A DNA stretch of 64,000 nt from Paracoccus sp. R12_2 (GCF_017744015.1 NZ_JAGHRA010000013.1:1-64000); one strand, 5' to 3'. Positions 17,654 to 26,589 are shown, counted from the stretch's first letter. Translations and numbers: made by a program. The notes: generated by a model not told the origin, from the letters alone.

Positions 17654-18133
17654 TCAAAGCCAGGCCGCGTAGATCGATTCGCGTTGTGGCGGTTGCCACA
17701 GCGTTCTGACCCGATCCCTGAAATGCGGCACGGCACGGGGATGGGCGATGAATTGCTCAACAGGCATCATCCGCCATTCCTGTCCTTCATCGCCAAAGCG
17801 GATTGCCGCGATCTCTTGCAGGTCCAGCACGCCGCTGAACAGCCATGATGTCATGCCCGGCGCCTGATGTGACGGAAAGCTGCGCCCGTGCAGGCGCGAT
17901 GCCGGCAATGTCAGCCCGAATTCCTCGTGCAGTTCGCGCAGGGCGCAAACGACGGGCGATTCGCTGGCCTCGCGCCCACCGCCCGGAAGATCCCAGTGAT
18001 CGGGGTAGGGGATATGGGCATAATCGTCGCGCAGGCAGGTCAGCATCCGATCGCCGTGTGTCAGGAACAGTTTCGCCCCGTGAAACGGCTCACCCGGATC
18101 TGGGTCTGGGTGCGCTGCGCGCGGCTGTATCAT
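17654..18133 (-). CDS. NUDIX hydrolase
   Basis: A 159-residue protein with a perfect NUDIX box at residues 52-74: G52, Glu58, the REL at 66-68, Glu70 and Glu71, then Gly73. It would hydrolyse a nucleoside diphosphate linked to another moiety in a magnesium-dependent reaction; the substrate cannot be read from the sequence. The preceding PYPDHWDLPGGG matches the family. Its start overlaps the stop of the N-formylglutamate amidohydrolase gene (ATGA), so the two form an operon, and it ends three bases from convergent pyrF. Confidence 0.9.
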   Translation of the reverse strand: MIQPRAAHPDPDPGEPFHGAKLFLTHGDRMLTCLRDDYAHIPYPDHWDLPGGGREASESPVVCALRELHEEFGLTLPASRLHGRSFPSHQAPGMTSWLFSGVLDLQEIAAIRFGDEGQEWRMMPVEQFIAHPRAVPHFRDRVRTLWQPPQRESIYAAWL

Positions 18134-19038
18134 TCGGCCGCGATGGCGTCGCCGGTGCCGCCCGTGGCCTCGATCGCCGCAAGACGCGCCACAACCCTGC
18201 GGATCCTGGCGGCGAAGTCGGCGAAATCGGGCCGAGGCGTGATCGTCGCCTCATCCATGTAAAGCGAGCGGTCGATTTCCACCTGAACGACATGGATGTT
18301 CTGGCCCGGCCTTCCATAGGCCGAACAGATATATGCGCCCGAGAACGGCGAGTTTCGCCGGACGCGCCATCCCTCGGCCTCAAGCGCCGCGCTGACAGCA
18401 TCCGATACGCGCGCCGCGGCGGACAGGCCGTGGCGATTTCCCAGCACCATTTCGGGACGTGTGCCGTTCAGGTGAGACAGCGCGTCATGGGGCATCGAAT
18501 GCATGTCGATCAGGATGGCCTGGCCGAAACGGGCGCGCGCCTCGGTGATCAGGCTGCCAAGGGTCTGGTGATAGGGACGCCAATAGGCCGCGATGCGGCG
18601 CTCGGCCTCTGCCCGGTCGATCGGACGTTCATGAATCGCGCGCCCCTGCGATACCACGCGCGGAATCACCCCCAGCCCGGCCAGGGTCCGCTGGTTCAGC
18701 GGGTGACGGGGCACGCCGCGCACCACCAACGGGTCGATTTCGTCCGCGCCGCGATTGAGGTCGATGATGCAGCGGGGCACCTGCGCCGACAGCGCGACCG
18801 CGCCTAATTCGGGCGCACAGCCAATCAGCCGGTCCACGAACGCGTCCTCGGACGATCGCAGCTGCGGCATCGTCAGGCGGGTGTTTTCCAGAAACCAGTC
18901 GGGATAGACATTGCCCGAATGCGGAGACGCGAAGATCACGCCGCTGACCCAGCGGTCGGGGCGGGAAATCGATACTGAAAGGTCAGAGATCGTCAAGATC
19001 GGACCCCGGCGCCAGAAATACTGGCCTTTTATAGACAT
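18130..19038 (-). CDS. N-formylglutamate amidohydrolase family protein
   Basis: A protein of about 300 residues of the N-formylglutamate deformylase (HutG-like) family, a zinc-dependent amidohydrolase. Family motifs are VIFASPHSGNVYP, LRSSEDAFVDRL, DLNRGADEIDP, ILIDMHSMPHD and ICSAYGRPGQNIHVVQVEIDRSLY; the His and Glu residues in these make the metal site. The start is uncertain: ATG at 19038 is given, GTG at 19077 is possible, and a TTG about 13 codons inside would fit family length. It forms an operon with the NUDIX gene. No other histidine-degradation genes are nearby, so the true substrate is open. Confidence 0.85.
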   Translation of the reverse strand: MSIKGQYFWRRGPILTISDLSVSISRPDRWVSGVIFASPHSGNVYPDWFLENTRLTMPQLRSSEDAFVDRLIGCAPELGAVALSAQVPRCIIDLNRGADEIDPLVVRGVPRHPLNQRTLAGLGVIPRVVSQGRAIHERPIDRAEAERRIAAYWRPYHQTLGSLITEARARFGQAILIDMHSMPHDALSHLNGTRPEMVLGNRHGLSAAARVSDAVSAALEAEGWRVRRNSPFSGAYICSAYGRPGQNIHVVQVEIDRSLYMDEATITPRPDFADFAARIRRVVARLAAIEATGGTGDAIAAE

Positions 19039-19060
19039 AAGAATAGCGTGCGGATAGGTC

Positions 19061-19089
19061 TTGAATCCCCTGAACACGGTCTATATAGG
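19061..19089 (+). promoter_or_regulatory. Candidate promoter for tRNA-Val and rpmJ
   Basis: TTGAAT (19061-19066) and TATAGG (19084-19089) are spaced by 17 bases and lie about 65 bases upstream of the tRNA gene. Confidence 0.4.
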
Positions 19090-19152
19090 AACGCGGACCG
19101 AGGCGGTTCGGCCCAGATTTCAAAGGGAATCAGGACAGAATCACCGAAGGAC

Positions 19153-19227
19153 GGGCGGTTAGCTCAGCGGTAGAGCACTACGTTGACATCGTAGTGGCCA
19201 CTGGTTCGATCCCAGTACCGCCCACCA
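19153..19227 (+). tRNA. tRNA-Val (anticodon GAC)
   Basis: A complete 75-base cloverleaf. The acceptor stem is GGGCGGT (19153-19159) with ACCGCCC (19217-19223); the anticodon stem CTACG/CGTAG encloses the loop TTGACAT with anticodon GAC; the T-arm contains GGTTCGATCC; discriminator A and an encoded CCA end the gene. It reads valine codons GUC and GUU. The rpmJ gene follows 82 bases downstream on the same strand. Confidence 0.96.
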
Positions 19228-19309
19228 TTGTTTCGCCGCCCCCGGCCGTTTGTCGGGGGCATTTCGTTTTCCAAGCGGCTGCGACGCGCCGCGACGATGG
19301 AGAAGACCG

Positions 19310-19435
19310 ATGAAGGTTCGCAACTCGCTCCGCTCGCTCAAGAGCCGGCACCGCGACTGCCAGGTCGTGCGCCGCAAGGGCCGCATCTACGTGATCAACA
19401 AGACGCACCGCCGTTTCAAGGCCCGTCAGGGCTGA
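19310..19435 (+). CDS. rpmJ: 50S ribosomal protein L36
   Basis: A 41-residue basic protein starting [20 protein letters not shown] and ending HRRFKARQG. It is the zinc-independent form of L36: only Cys17 remains of the zinc-ribbon ligands, and the length is 41 rather than 37-38. The start at 19310 has GGAGAA upstream. The gene stands alone after a tRNA, away from the main ribosomal protein operon, which is usual in this group, and has its own strong terminator. Confidence 0.96.
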   Translation: MKVRNSLRSLKSRHRDCQVVRRKGRIYVINKTHRRFKARQG

Positions 19436-19472
19436 TCCGGCTGCCGCGATCACTGGACCGAGAACGAAATCA

Positions 19473-19496
19473 CCCGCCCTTGCAGGCGGGTTTTTT
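19473..19496 (+). terminator. Intrinsic terminator of rpmJ
   Basis: A 6-bp CCCGCC/GGCGGG stem with a 6-base loop is followed directly by six T residues, 37 bases after the rpmJ stop. Confidence 0.9.
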
Positions 19497-19511
19497 CATG
19501 ATCTGGCGCAG

Positions 19512-20015
19512 ATGAAGACACGGACCCATCAGAATGAAGCTGTGCGATCCTCGGCCGTCTATTCCCGGTGCGAGGCTTATCGCTATTCCCTGACGCGCAG
19601 GTGGGGCGATGGTGGAAGGGCGGTCTTTGTGATGCTGAACCCGTCCACCGCCGACGAACGACGCAATGATCCAACTGTCGAACGCTGCCAGCGTCGCGCG
19701 CAGCAGATGGGCTTCGGCGGGATGCAGGTTGTGAACATCTTTGCCTATCGCGCGACTGATCCGCGTGTGCTCAGATCCGTGGACGATCCCGTGGGTGCCG
19801 ACAATGACAGGGTGCTGAGGATCGCCGCCATGCGGGCGCAGTTGGTTCTGTGCGCCTGGGGCGCGCATGGGGTTCTGCGCGGGCGCGGTGCAGAGGTCGA
19901 GGCGCTATTGCGGGGGTGCGCGGCAAGGTTGTGGCACCTTGGACTCACTCGCACTGGAATGCCGCGGCACCCTCTTTATACCAGCTATGCGGTTCGTCCG
20001 TCCGAGTGGTGTTAA
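19512..20015 (+). CDS. DUF1643 domain protein
   Basis: A 167-residue protein with the DUF1643 core: YRYSLTRRWGDGGRAVFVMLNPSTADERRNDPTVERC, then VVNIFAYRATDPRVL, DNDRVLRIAA and a late LTRTGMPRHPLY. The conserved MLNPSTAD-NDPT and GMPRHPLY motifs define the family; its biochemical function is not established. It sits directly behind the rpmJ terminator and ends within the first half of a CtrA-like TTAA site of the next gene. Confidence 0.85.
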   Translation: MKTRTHQNEAVRSSAVYSRCEAYRYSLTRRWGDGGRAVFVMLNPSTADERRNDPTVERCQRRAQQMGFGGMQVVNIFAYRATDPRVLRSVDDPVGADNDRVLRIAAMRAQLVLCAWGAHGVLRGRGAEVEALLRGCAARLWHLGLTRTGMPRHPLYTSYAVRPSEWC

Positions 20016-20026
20016 CCTTCTCTTAA
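20012..20026 (+). promoter_or_regulatory. CtrA-type full site TTAA-N7-TTAA
   Basis: TTAA at 20012-20015 and 20023-20026 are separated by exactly seven bases, the consensus for the cell-cycle and motility regulator CtrA of alphaproteobacteria. The site lies 82 bases before the RTX gene start in an AT-rich stretch with -10-like TTTATC at 20035-20040. Confidence 0.5.
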
Positions 20027-20108
20027 GAAATCATTTTATCCGTGCCGCCGTTGACGGTATATTAAAATCCTGACCCGCGGATCGTGGGCCTTTCCAGGGG
20101 TAGTTTCG

Positions 20109-21242
20109 ATGTTGATGCTTGCGGGTCTTATGGGGCTTCTTGTCGCGGGCGTTGCCGTAGACATGACCGGATTGACATCAACCCAGCCAGAACCGGATCA
20201 GGACGATATACCCCCGATGGGGCGCGACGGCGATGACGATTTCCTGCCACCGATCATGCCTGATCCAGAGGACTACGCCGGTGATGACGCGCCGAGTCTG
20301 GATGACACCGATCAGAATGCCGGCGATCCAGGCCCGGAACCAGTGGGTGTGCTGGACGAGGTGCCGGTCGAAGATGAATTGGCGGATGGCCCATATCCGT
20401 CAGTCGATCCAGACGAAGACGAAGCAGGCGAGGCCGGGGCGGAAGGTGAGTCCCACGTTATTGCCGATCCGGTCGAGGATGATCATGGCCCGGGCCCCGA
20501 TCCCATCGCTGGCAGCGATCTTGTCGATCTGCTGATGGGTGGCGACAGCGACGATGTGATGCTGGGACATGGCGGTGCCGACGATCTGCGCGGCGGATTG
20601 GGCAATGACATGATTCTTGCGGGGGCTGGTGACGACTGGGTGCAGGGCGATGCGGTCTATGGTCCCGGCGGAAACGATGTCATCGACGGCGGTGCCGGCA
20701 ATGATTCCCTGTGTGGACAGGGGGGAGACGACCGGATCGCCGGTGGCGACGGGAACGACACGCTGCTTGGCGGCGAGGGCAGCGATACACTGGACGGTGG
20801 CGCGGGCAACGACTGGCTTTCGGGTCATGATGGCGACGATGTGCTGATCTCTGGCGGTGGCGCGGACGATCTGGATGGCGGCACCGGCGATGACCTGCTG
20901 ATCGGCGGCGATGACGACAGCATGGCGTGGCTGCATGGCGGGCACGGGGACGACACGCTGATGCCCGGTGCGGGTGATTTCGCGGAAGGCCTTGAAGGCG
21001 CAGATCAATTCGTGCTTCGCGAGGTCGATGGGGCGTTGCCGGTCATTGCCGATTTCAGCGCCGCTGAGGACCAGATACATCTGCATCTGTCGCCAGCGAT
21101 TGGCGACGATCCTGCGATAACCCTGCACGAGGATCTGGACGGAACCACACTGATCGAGGTCGACGGCACAGCGATCGGCCGCCTGTTGCAGTCCGGCGGA
21201 TTGCGGGTCGAAGACATCGTCGTGGTGCGGGCGCCAAGCTGA
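20109..21242 (+). CDS. RTX-type calcium-binding repeat protein
   Basis: A 377-residue acidic protein. Residues 1-18 form a hydrophobic N-terminal segment (MLMLAGLMGLLVAGVAV) that may be a membrane anchor or signal. A low-complexity Asp/Glu/Pro-rich region follows (about 25-130), then roughly ten glycine- and aspartate-rich nonapeptide repeats of the form GGxGxDxLx (about 140-290), which fold as a calcium-loaded beta-roll. The end, FVLREVDGALPVIADFSAAEDQIHL, resembles the type I secretion C-terminal domain. No catalytic domain is seen. The DUF1643 gene precedes it, and a CtrA-like site suggests motility or cell-cycle-linked expression. Confidence 0.85.
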   Translation: MLMLAGLMGLLVAGVAVDMTGLTSTQPEPDQDDIPPMGRDGDDDFLPPIMPDPEDYAGDDAPSLDDTDQNAGDPGPEPVGVLDEVPVEDELADGPYPSVDPDEDEAGEAGAEGESHVIADPVEDDHGPGPDPIAGSDLVDLLMGGDSDDVMLGHGGADDLRGGLGNDMILAGAGDDWVQGDAVYGPGGNDVIDGGAGNDSLCGQGGDDRIAGGDGNDTLLGGEGSDTLDGGAGNDWLSGHDGDDVLISGGGADDLDGGTGDDLLIGGDDDSMAWLHGGHGDDTLMPGAGDFAEGLEGADQFVLREVDGALPVIADFSAAEDQIHLHLSPAIGDDPAITLHEDLDGTTLIEVDGTAIGRLLQSGGLRVEDIVVVRAPS

Positions 21243-21394
21243 TCTCGGCGTCGCGCGCAGGGGCTTTTCTTTCGGGACGAATTCTCTTATAGGCGCCTAT
21301 CCGTGCGGTCCGGTTGGGCCGGGCGGTGCTCCACGGGCCTGTGCTGGACGACATCCCGGCCTGCGCCATGACCCTAACCCGAAAGGAGACCCCG

Positions 21395-21664
21395 ATGTCG
21401 ATCACTGTCGAAGAAAAAGCCCGCGTCATCAAGGAATTCGGTTCCAAGGATGGCGACACCGGTTCGCCCGAGGTTCAGGTCGCGATCCTGACCTCGCGCA
21501 TCTCCACGCTGACCGAGCATTTCAAGACCCACAAGAAGGACAACCACTCGCGTCGTGGCCTTCTGAAGCTGGTGGCACAGCGCCGCAAGCTGCTGGACTA
21601 TCTGAAAGGCAAGGAAGAAGCCCGCTATCAGGACCTGATCAAGCGCCTCGGCATCCGCCGCTGA
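21395..21664 (+). CDS. rpsO: 30S ribosomal protein S15
   Basis: An 89-residue S15, which binds the 16S rRNA central domain early in 30S assembly. [29 protein letters not shown] and the conserved [12 protein letters not shown] are all present. AAAGGAG lies eight bases before the ATG. An intrinsic terminator follows. In many relatives truB precedes and pnp follows it directly; here pnp is 2 kb further on, beyond two reverse-strand genes. Confidence 0.97.
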   Translation: MSITVEEKARVIKEFGSKDGDTGSPEVQVAILTSRISTLTEHFKTHKKDNHSRRGLLKLVAQRRKLLDYLKGKEEARYQDLIKRLGIRR

Positions 21665-21690
21665 GCTTTCCGGTTTCCGGATGAAATAAA

Positions 21691-21719
21691 CGCCCGTCGC
21701 CACAGCGGCGGGCGTTTTT
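21691..21719 (+). terminator. Intrinsic terminator of rpsO
   Basis: A 10-bp stem (21691-21700 with 21705-21714, one G-T pair) with a CACA loop and five following T residues, 26 bases after the rpsO stop. Confidence 0.92.
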
Positions 21720-21829
21720 GCTGTTGCGCAACGGGCCGCGCGTTGCGTGATGCCGGTCGGACGGGTTCTTCGCGGGGCGGACCAGCAAATGCTGGAAATT
21801 CAGTGTCACCGCGCGTGCACCGGGGCGAC

Positions 21830-21849
21830 ACAGGCTGTGCACAGCCTGT
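21830..21849. repeat. Perfect 20-base palindrome
   Basis: ACAGGCTGTG followed at once by its exact reverse complement CACAGCCTGT, with no loop. It lies in the 244-base spacer between rpsO and the reverse-strand YdeI-like gene; the rest of the spacer shows nothing else recognisable. It may be a protein-binding site. Confidence 0.6.
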
Positions 21850-21908
21850 ACACCGCTTGCGAACGGTGGGCGTTGCGCTCCGCCGCAAGGTGGCACGGAA
21901 TGATCAGG

Positions 21909-22502
21909 TCAGCGGTCCTGCATGCCCTTGCCGGCAAGAATGCGCGGCGCGGCCTTGTCGATGCGTCCGGTTCGCGTGGCGGACTGTTTGGCGGACCCGA
22001 AATGCAGCACCCAGCCGCGCCTGCGGCCGGGGGTCAGCGTCTCGAACGCGGCGCGGAAATCGGGGTCCGCATCCAGCCGATCGGTCAATTCGTCCGGATA
22101 GGTCAGGTCGTCCTTTGGCAGATCGACCTTGCGGCCCTCGCGTTCCAGTTGCACCGCCTCGGCGATCAGCGCGCGCAGGGCAGGTTCGGCCCGCGAGATT
22201 GCCGCGCTGTCGGTGAAATTCGCGACCCGCGACGAGCGCGAATTCTCGCCCGGTGCGGTCAGCAGGCCGTCAGGATCGGTCAGCAGAACGCCTTTGAAAA
22301 AGCCGATCGTGGCACGATCCTTGAATCCCCACAGGATCGCCACGTTTGCATTGTCCAGCGTGTAGACGGGCGAGGACCATTTGAAACCCTCGGTCAGATC
22401 CGACTGCAGCAGCACGGCGCGCAGCGCCAGAAGCTGTTCCCGCCAGTCGGTCAAACCGGCGAAATACTGGTCGGCCAGGTTCGGTGCGGTCGGCTTGGTC
22501 AT
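21909..22502 (-). CDS. YdeI/OmdA family protein with DUF1801-type domain
   Basis: A 197-residue protein. Residues about 10-115 match the DUF1801 fold (LTDWREQLLALRAVLLQSDLTEGFKWSSPVYTLDNANVAILWGFKDRATIGFFKG), and the C-terminus resembles the YdeI/OmpD-associated helical domain (FETLTPGRRRGWVLHFGSAKQSATRTGRIDKAAP). The family is cytoplasmic; its biochemical role is unknown. It reads opposite to the flanking rpsO and pnp and starts 65 bases downstream of the end of the alpha/beta hydrolase gene. Confidence 0.85.
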   Translation of the reverse strand: MTKPTAPNLADQYFAGLTDWREQLLALRAVLLQSDLTEGFKWSSPVYTLDNANVAILWGFKDRATIGFFKGVLLTDPDGLLTAPGENSRSSRVANFTDSAAISRAEPALRALIAEAVQLEREGRKVDLPKDDLTYPDELTDRLDADPDFRAAFETLTPGRRRGWVLHFGSAKQSATRTGRIDKAAPRILAGKGMQDR

Positions 22503-22567
22503 GACGGCAGTCTGGCGCGCGGGAAAGCGCCTGTCCAGCCTGCCCGCGCGCCTTTGGCGATACCGAT

Positions 22568-23380
22568 TCAGTTCAGCAGGAAATCGATCAGCACCCGATT
22601 GAATTCATTCGCGTGACTGACATTGCAGCCATGCGGTGCGCCGTTCAGCACATGCAGCTTGCTGTGTTCGATTGCCTCATGCGTGCGCTGGCCTGACCCT
22701 TCGATCGGAACGATGCCGTCGGCGTCGCCATGCATCACCAGCGCCGGCACCGTCACCTTGGCCAAGTCGTCACGGAAATCCGTCGTGGCCCAAGCCTTCA
22801 TGCAGCCAAGCGCGGCGTCTTCGTCCGATTGCAGGCAAAGCTGCACGGCCTGCTGACGCTGTTCGGGCGTCACCTTCAGATCGCCGTTCGCCGAGAAGAA
22901 ATCGGTCGTGAACCCGTCGAAGAACGCCTGCCGGTCGGCGCGCAGGTGGCGTTCGAATTCCTGTGCCTGTTCCGGGGTCAGCGGGCCGTCGGGATTGTCG
23001 TCGCCTTTCATCAGGAAGGGCGGCACGGCCGATGCGAACACCACCGAATGCAGCCGATCCTGCCCGTGGCGCGCGACATAGCGCGCGACCTCGCCGCCAC
23101 CCATCGAAAAGCCGACCAGCGTCACGTTGCGCAGATCGTTGTGTTCGATCAGCCCGGCCAGATCGTCGGACAGCGTGTCATAGTTATAGCCGGCGTCGGG
23201 TTTCTCCGACCGGCCGAACCCCCGACGGTCATAGGCGATCACCCGCAGCCCGGCGGCGACCAGCGCGGGCATCTGGTCCTGCCATGCGTCGCTGGACAGC
23301 GGCCAGCCGTGGATCAGGATGACGGGGCGACCGTGCTCGCCGCTGTCCTTGACGTTCAGTGCGATTGTATCGGTGGTCAT
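22568..23380 (-). CDS. Alpha/beta hydrolase, non-heme chloroperoxidase type
   Basis: A 270-residue alpha/beta hydrolase with the family layout: oxyanion region LIHGWPLSSDAW, the nucleophile elbow GFSMGG (Ser92), Asp221 in HGDADGIVP and His250 in GAPHGCN. The closest group is the cofactor-free haloperoxidase/arylesterase family, which can perhydrolyse small acids but whose natural role is usually ester hydrolysis. It lies on the opposite strand between rpsO and pnp. The 278-base spacer upstream towards pnp contains no further gene. Confidence 0.9.
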   Translation of the reverse strand: MTTDTIALNVKDSGEHGRPVILIHGWPLSSDAWQDQMPALVAAGLRVIAYDRRGFGRSEKPDAGYNYDTLSDDLAGLIEHNDLRNVTLVGFSMGGGEVARYVARHGQDRLHSVVFASAVPPFLMKGDDNPDGPLTPEQAQEFERHLRADRQAFFDGFTTDFFSANGDLKVTPEQRQQAVQLCLQSDEDAALGCMKAWATTDFRDDLAKVTVPALVMHGDADGIVPIEGSGQRTHEAIEHSKLHVLNGAPHGCNVSHANEFNRVLIDFLLN

Positions 23381-23658
23381 GCGGATCCTCCTTGCCTTTC
23401 CCGCAGGAATTCATCGATCCAACGCGTGCCGGGCACTTGCTGTTTCTGACACTTTCGTGTGATCGGCCCGGCCATTGCATCGGCATGTCAGCGCCGGTTC
23501 GGCACACTTTCCAAGTTGGTTTTTTTCCTGTATTGCCCAGCAATCTGTGACGTGACGCCCGGCCCCGGGGCGACGCATAAGGATCGGGGCGGCGGCAATG
23601 GGGCCGCCATTTGACATGGCGCGACCGGAGGGCCGGACACGCGCCCAGAGGAAATCAG

Positions 23659-25797
23659 ATGTTTGATGAAGTGAAGAAATCGATCCAGTGGGGGCAGGAG
23701 ACGCTGACACTGGAAACGGGCAAGGTTGCCCGTCAGGCCGATGGCACCGTCATCGCCACGCTGGGCGAGACCAGCGTGATGGCGAACGTGACCTTCGCCA
23801 AGGAACCGAAGCCGGGTCAGGACTTTTTCCCGCTGACGGTCCACTATCAGGAAAAATACTATGCCGCCGGCAAGGTGCCGGGCGGCTTCTTCAAGCGCGA
23901 GGCGCGTCCGACCGAGAAAGAGACGCTGACCGCGCGTCTGATCGACCGGCCGATCCGTCCGCTGTTCGCCGCCGGCTTCAAGCATGAAGTGCTGGTGATG
24001 TGCACCGTGCTGAGCCACGATCTGGTCAACGATCCCGACATCGTCGCGATGATCGCCGCCAGCGCCGCGCTGACCATTTCGGGCGTGCCGTTCATGGGCC
24101 CCATCGGTGCCGCGCGCGTCGGCTTCGCGAATGGCGAATACGTCCTGAACCCCGAGGTCGAGGACATGCAGGGGCTGCGCAACAACCCCGAGCAGCGTCT
24201 GGATCTGATCGTCGCGGGCACCAAGGACGCCGTGATGATGGTCGAATCGGAAGCCTATGAGCTGTCCGAGGACGAGATGCTGGGCGCCGTCAAATTCGGC
24301 CACGAGGCGATGCAGCCGGTGATCGACATGATCATCGACATGGCCGAGACGGCCGCGAAAGAGCCGTTCGACTTCCAGTCGCCGGATTACAGCGCGCTGT
24401 ATGCCCGCGTGAAGGATCTGGGCGAGGCCGACATGCGCGCCGCCTATGCGATCAAGGACAAGTCCGAGCGTCAGGACGCCGTGGCCGCCACCAAGGCGAA
24501 GGTCAAGGAAGGCCTGTCGGCCGAGGATCTGGAAGATCCCAATCTGGGTTCGGCGCTGAAGAAGCTGGAATCGGGCATCCTGCGTGGCGACATCATCAAT
24601 GGTGGTGCGCGCATCGACGGCCGCGACACCAGGACCGTGCGCGGAATCGAAAGCGAAGTCGGCTTCCTGCCGCGGACCCATGGTTCGGCCCTGTTCACCC
24701 GCGGCGAGACGCAGGCGTTGGTGGTGACCACGCTTGGCACCGGTGACGACGAGCAGATCATCGACGCGCTGCACGGCAATTTCCGGTCGAACTTCCTGCT
24801 GCACTACAACTTCCCGCCCTATTCCGTCGGCGAGGTTGGCCGCGTCGGTTCGCCCGGCCGCCGCGAGATCGGCCATGGCAAGCTGGCATGGCGTGCGCTG
24901 CAGGCGGTGCTGCCGGCGGGGACGGATTTCCCCTACACGATCCGCGTGGTGTCCGAGATCACCGAATCCAACGGCTCGTCTTCGATGGCGTCGGTCTGCG
25001 GTGGTTCGCTGTCGATGATGGATGCGGGCGTGCCGCTGAAGGCGCCGGTCGCGGGTGTGGCCATGGGCCTGATCCTGGAAGACGATGGCCGCTATGCGGT
25101 TCTGACCGACATTCTGGGTGACGAGGATCACCTGGGCGACATGGACTTCAAGGTCGCGGGCACCGAAGCCGGGATCACCAGCCTGCAGATGGACATCAAG
25201 GTCGCGGGCATCACGCCCGAAATCATGAACCAGGCGCTGGCCCAGGCCAAGGACGGCCGGATGCACATCCTGGCCGAGATGTCCAAGGCGATCAGCGAGG
25301 CGGGCAGCTTCTCGACCCACGCGCCGCGCATCGAGACCATGCAGATCCCGACCGACAAGATCCGCGAAGTGATCGGTTCGGGCGGCAAGGTGATCCGCGA
25401 GATCGTCGAGGTCTCGGGCGCCAAGGTCGACATCAACGATGACGGCGTCATCAAGATCGCCTCGGCCAATGGCGACGCGATCAAGAAGGCCTATGACATG
25501 ATCTATTCGATCGTGGCCGAGCCGGAAGAAGGCCAGATCTACACCGGCAAGGTGGTCAAGCTGGTCGATTTCGGCGCCTTCGTGAATTTCTTCGGCAAGC
25601 GTGACGGGCTGGTGCATGTCAGCCAGATCGCCAACAAGCGCCTGGGCCATCCCAGCGAGGCGCTGCAGGAAGGTCAGGAAGTGAAGGTCAAGCTTCTGGG
25701 CTTCGACGACCGTGGCAAGGTGCGCCTTGGCATGAAGATGGTCGATCAGGAGACCGGTGAGGAAATCACCGAGAAGAAAGAAGAGAACGCCGAGTAA
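23659..25797 (+). CDS. pnp: Polyribonucleotide nucleotidyltransferase
   Basis: A 712-residue PNPase, a trimeric 3'-5' phosphorolytic exoribonuclease of the degradosome. Two RNase PH-like domains (about 1-220 and 310-540) flank an all-alpha linker; the second core has [24 protein letters not shown] domain begins near residue 555 ([12 protein letters not shown]), and an S1 domain near 620 ([17 protein letters not shown]). The start at 23659 follows AGAGGAAA and matches the family N-terminus [15 protein letters not shown]-rich hairpin follows the stop. Confidence 0.97.
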   Translation: MFDEVKKSIQWGQETLTLETGKVARQADGTVIATLGETSVMANVTFAKEPKPGQDFFPLTVHYQEKYYAAGKVPGGFFKREARPTEKETLTARLIDRPIRPLFAAGFKHEVLVMCTVLSHDLVNDPDIVAMIAASAALTISGVPFMGPIGAARVGFANGEYVLNPEVEDMQGLRNNPEQRLDLIVAGTKDAVMMVESEAYELSEDEMLGAVKFGHEAMQPVIDMIIDMAETAAKEPFDFQSPDYSALYARVKDLGEADMRAAYAIKDKSERQDAVAATKAKVKEGLSAEDLEDPNLGSALKKLESGILRGDIINGGARIDGRDTRTVRGIESEVGFLPRTHGSALFTRGETQALVVTTLGTGDDEQIIDALHGNFRSNFLLHYNFPPYSVGEVGRVGSPGRREIGHGKLAWRALQAVLPAGTDFPYTIRVVSEITESNGSSSMASVCGGSLSMMDAGVPLKAPVAGVAMGLILEDDGRYAVLTDILGDEDHLGDMDFKVAGTEAGITSLQMDIKVAGITPEIMNQALAQAKDGRMHILAEMSKAISEAGSFSTHAPRIETMQIPTDKIREVIGSGGKVIREIVEVSGAKVDINDDGVIKIASANGDAIKKAYDMIYSIVAEPEEGQIYTGKVVKLVDFGAFVNFFGKRDGLVHVSQIANKRLGHPSEALQEGQEVKVKLLGFDDRGKVRLGMKMVDQETGEEITEKKEENAE

Positions 25798-25809
25798 GAC
25801 CTCGGCGTG

Positions 25810-25833
25810 CCGGCCCCGCATGCGTGGGGCCGG
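25810..25833 (+). terminator. Hairpin after pnp
   Basis: A 10-pair stem (25810-25819 with 25824-25833, one G-U pair) closing an ATGC loop lies 13 bases after the pnp stop. It has no T-run, so some readthrough into the glycosyltransferase genes is possible. Confidence 0.5.
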
Positions 25834-25857
25834 TGACCACCCTGCATGGGAAGCCAT

Positions 25858-26589
25858 ATGACCGATTGGCCGATCCTGGTGCTGACCTTGCCGGGCGATG
25901 ACACCCGCCGTGCGCCTTTGCTGGACCAGCTGGCGGGGTTCGGACTGTCCTATCAACTGTTCATGGGCGTCGACGGGCGTTCCGGTCTTCCGGCGCAATA
26001 CGAAGCCATGATCGATCGCCAGATGGCGCGTTCGCGTCTGGGTCGCGATATGAGTGATGGCGAATTTGCCTGTGCTTTGTCGCACCGCGCGATCTATGAC
26101 CATGTGCGGAAATCCGGGTTGCCGGGTGCAATCGTGCTTGAAGACGACGCCAGGCTTGAGCCGGACTTTTCTCGTTTCGTGGCGTCGCGGGACTATCAGT
26201 CGGTCCCCATGGTGCTGATTGATTTCGCCTTTGGGCGCGCATTTCCGCTGCTGCGCCGCAAGGTCGCGGGGGGGCATCTGCATCGCGCTGCGGTTCAGGC
26301 GACGGTGACAACCGCCTATTCCGTTTCGGCTGGCGCGGCGGTTCGGCTGCTGGATCGGACCTCGCCCGTCAGCCATCCCGCCGACTGGCCCTGCGAACTG
26401 TTCGAGCTTGACGCGTGGCTGATGGTGCCACGTCTGGCGCGCCACGATGCGCCCGGGGACAGGGTGTCGCATCTGGACAAGGGCCGTCCTGCCGCCGGGA
26501 CGTCGAAAGCGCGGCGCCCGGGCGGGTTCCTGCGCTGGCTGCGGTCGCGGATTTCGGTCCGCGTCGGGCGCGCCAAGGGGCAGCGGTGA
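25858..26589 (+). CDS. Glycosyltransferase family 25 protein
   Basis: A 243-residue GT-A fold enzyme of the GT25 (LPS beta-galactosyltransferase-like) family. It starts WPILVLTLPGDDTRR, has the typical FACALSHRAIYDHVRKSGLPGAIVLEDDARL with EDD at 95-97 as the metal and nucleotide-sugar site, and ends with a basic tail (RARR/KGQR region). The start at 25858 follows GGGAAG; an ATG four codons upstream is too close to it. It is the first of four tandem sugar-transfer genes and shares the EDDA motif with the next but one. The product is probably a cell-surface glycan; donor and acceptor are unknown. Confidence 0.83.
   Translation: MTDWPILVLTLPGDDTRRAPLLDQLAGFGLSYQLFMGVDGRSGLPAQYEAMIDRQMARSRLGRDMSDGEFACALSHRAIYDHVRKSGLPGAIVLEDDARLEPDFSRFVASRDYQSVPMVLIDFAFGRAFPLLRRKVAGGHLHRAAVQATVTTAYSVSAGAAVRLLDRTSPVSHPADWPCELFELDAWLMVPRLARHDAPGDRVSHLDKGRPAAGTSKARRPGGFLRWLRSRISVRVGRAKGQR

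Noticed and set aside
20109..21242. Glycine- and aspartate-rich repeats as tandem DNA repeats
   Set aside because: The periodicity is at protein level (RTX nonapeptides); the nucleotide copies are diverged and do not form a recent tandem array.
21289..21300. ATAGGCGCCTAT palindrome upstream of rpsO
   Set aside because: Twelve bases with a GC core is not rare enough, and it may simply contain the -10 region of the rpsO promoter.
23519..23530. Run of T residues before pnp as a terminator for something upstream
   Set aside because: No stable stem precedes it on either strand and the nearest plus-strand gene, rpsO, already has a terminator.
23488..26472. A 994-codon open frame on the minus strand over pnp
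   Set aside because: It lies antisense to the highly conserved pnp gene and the following GT25 gene, and its translation is low-complexity His/Arg/Asp-rich.
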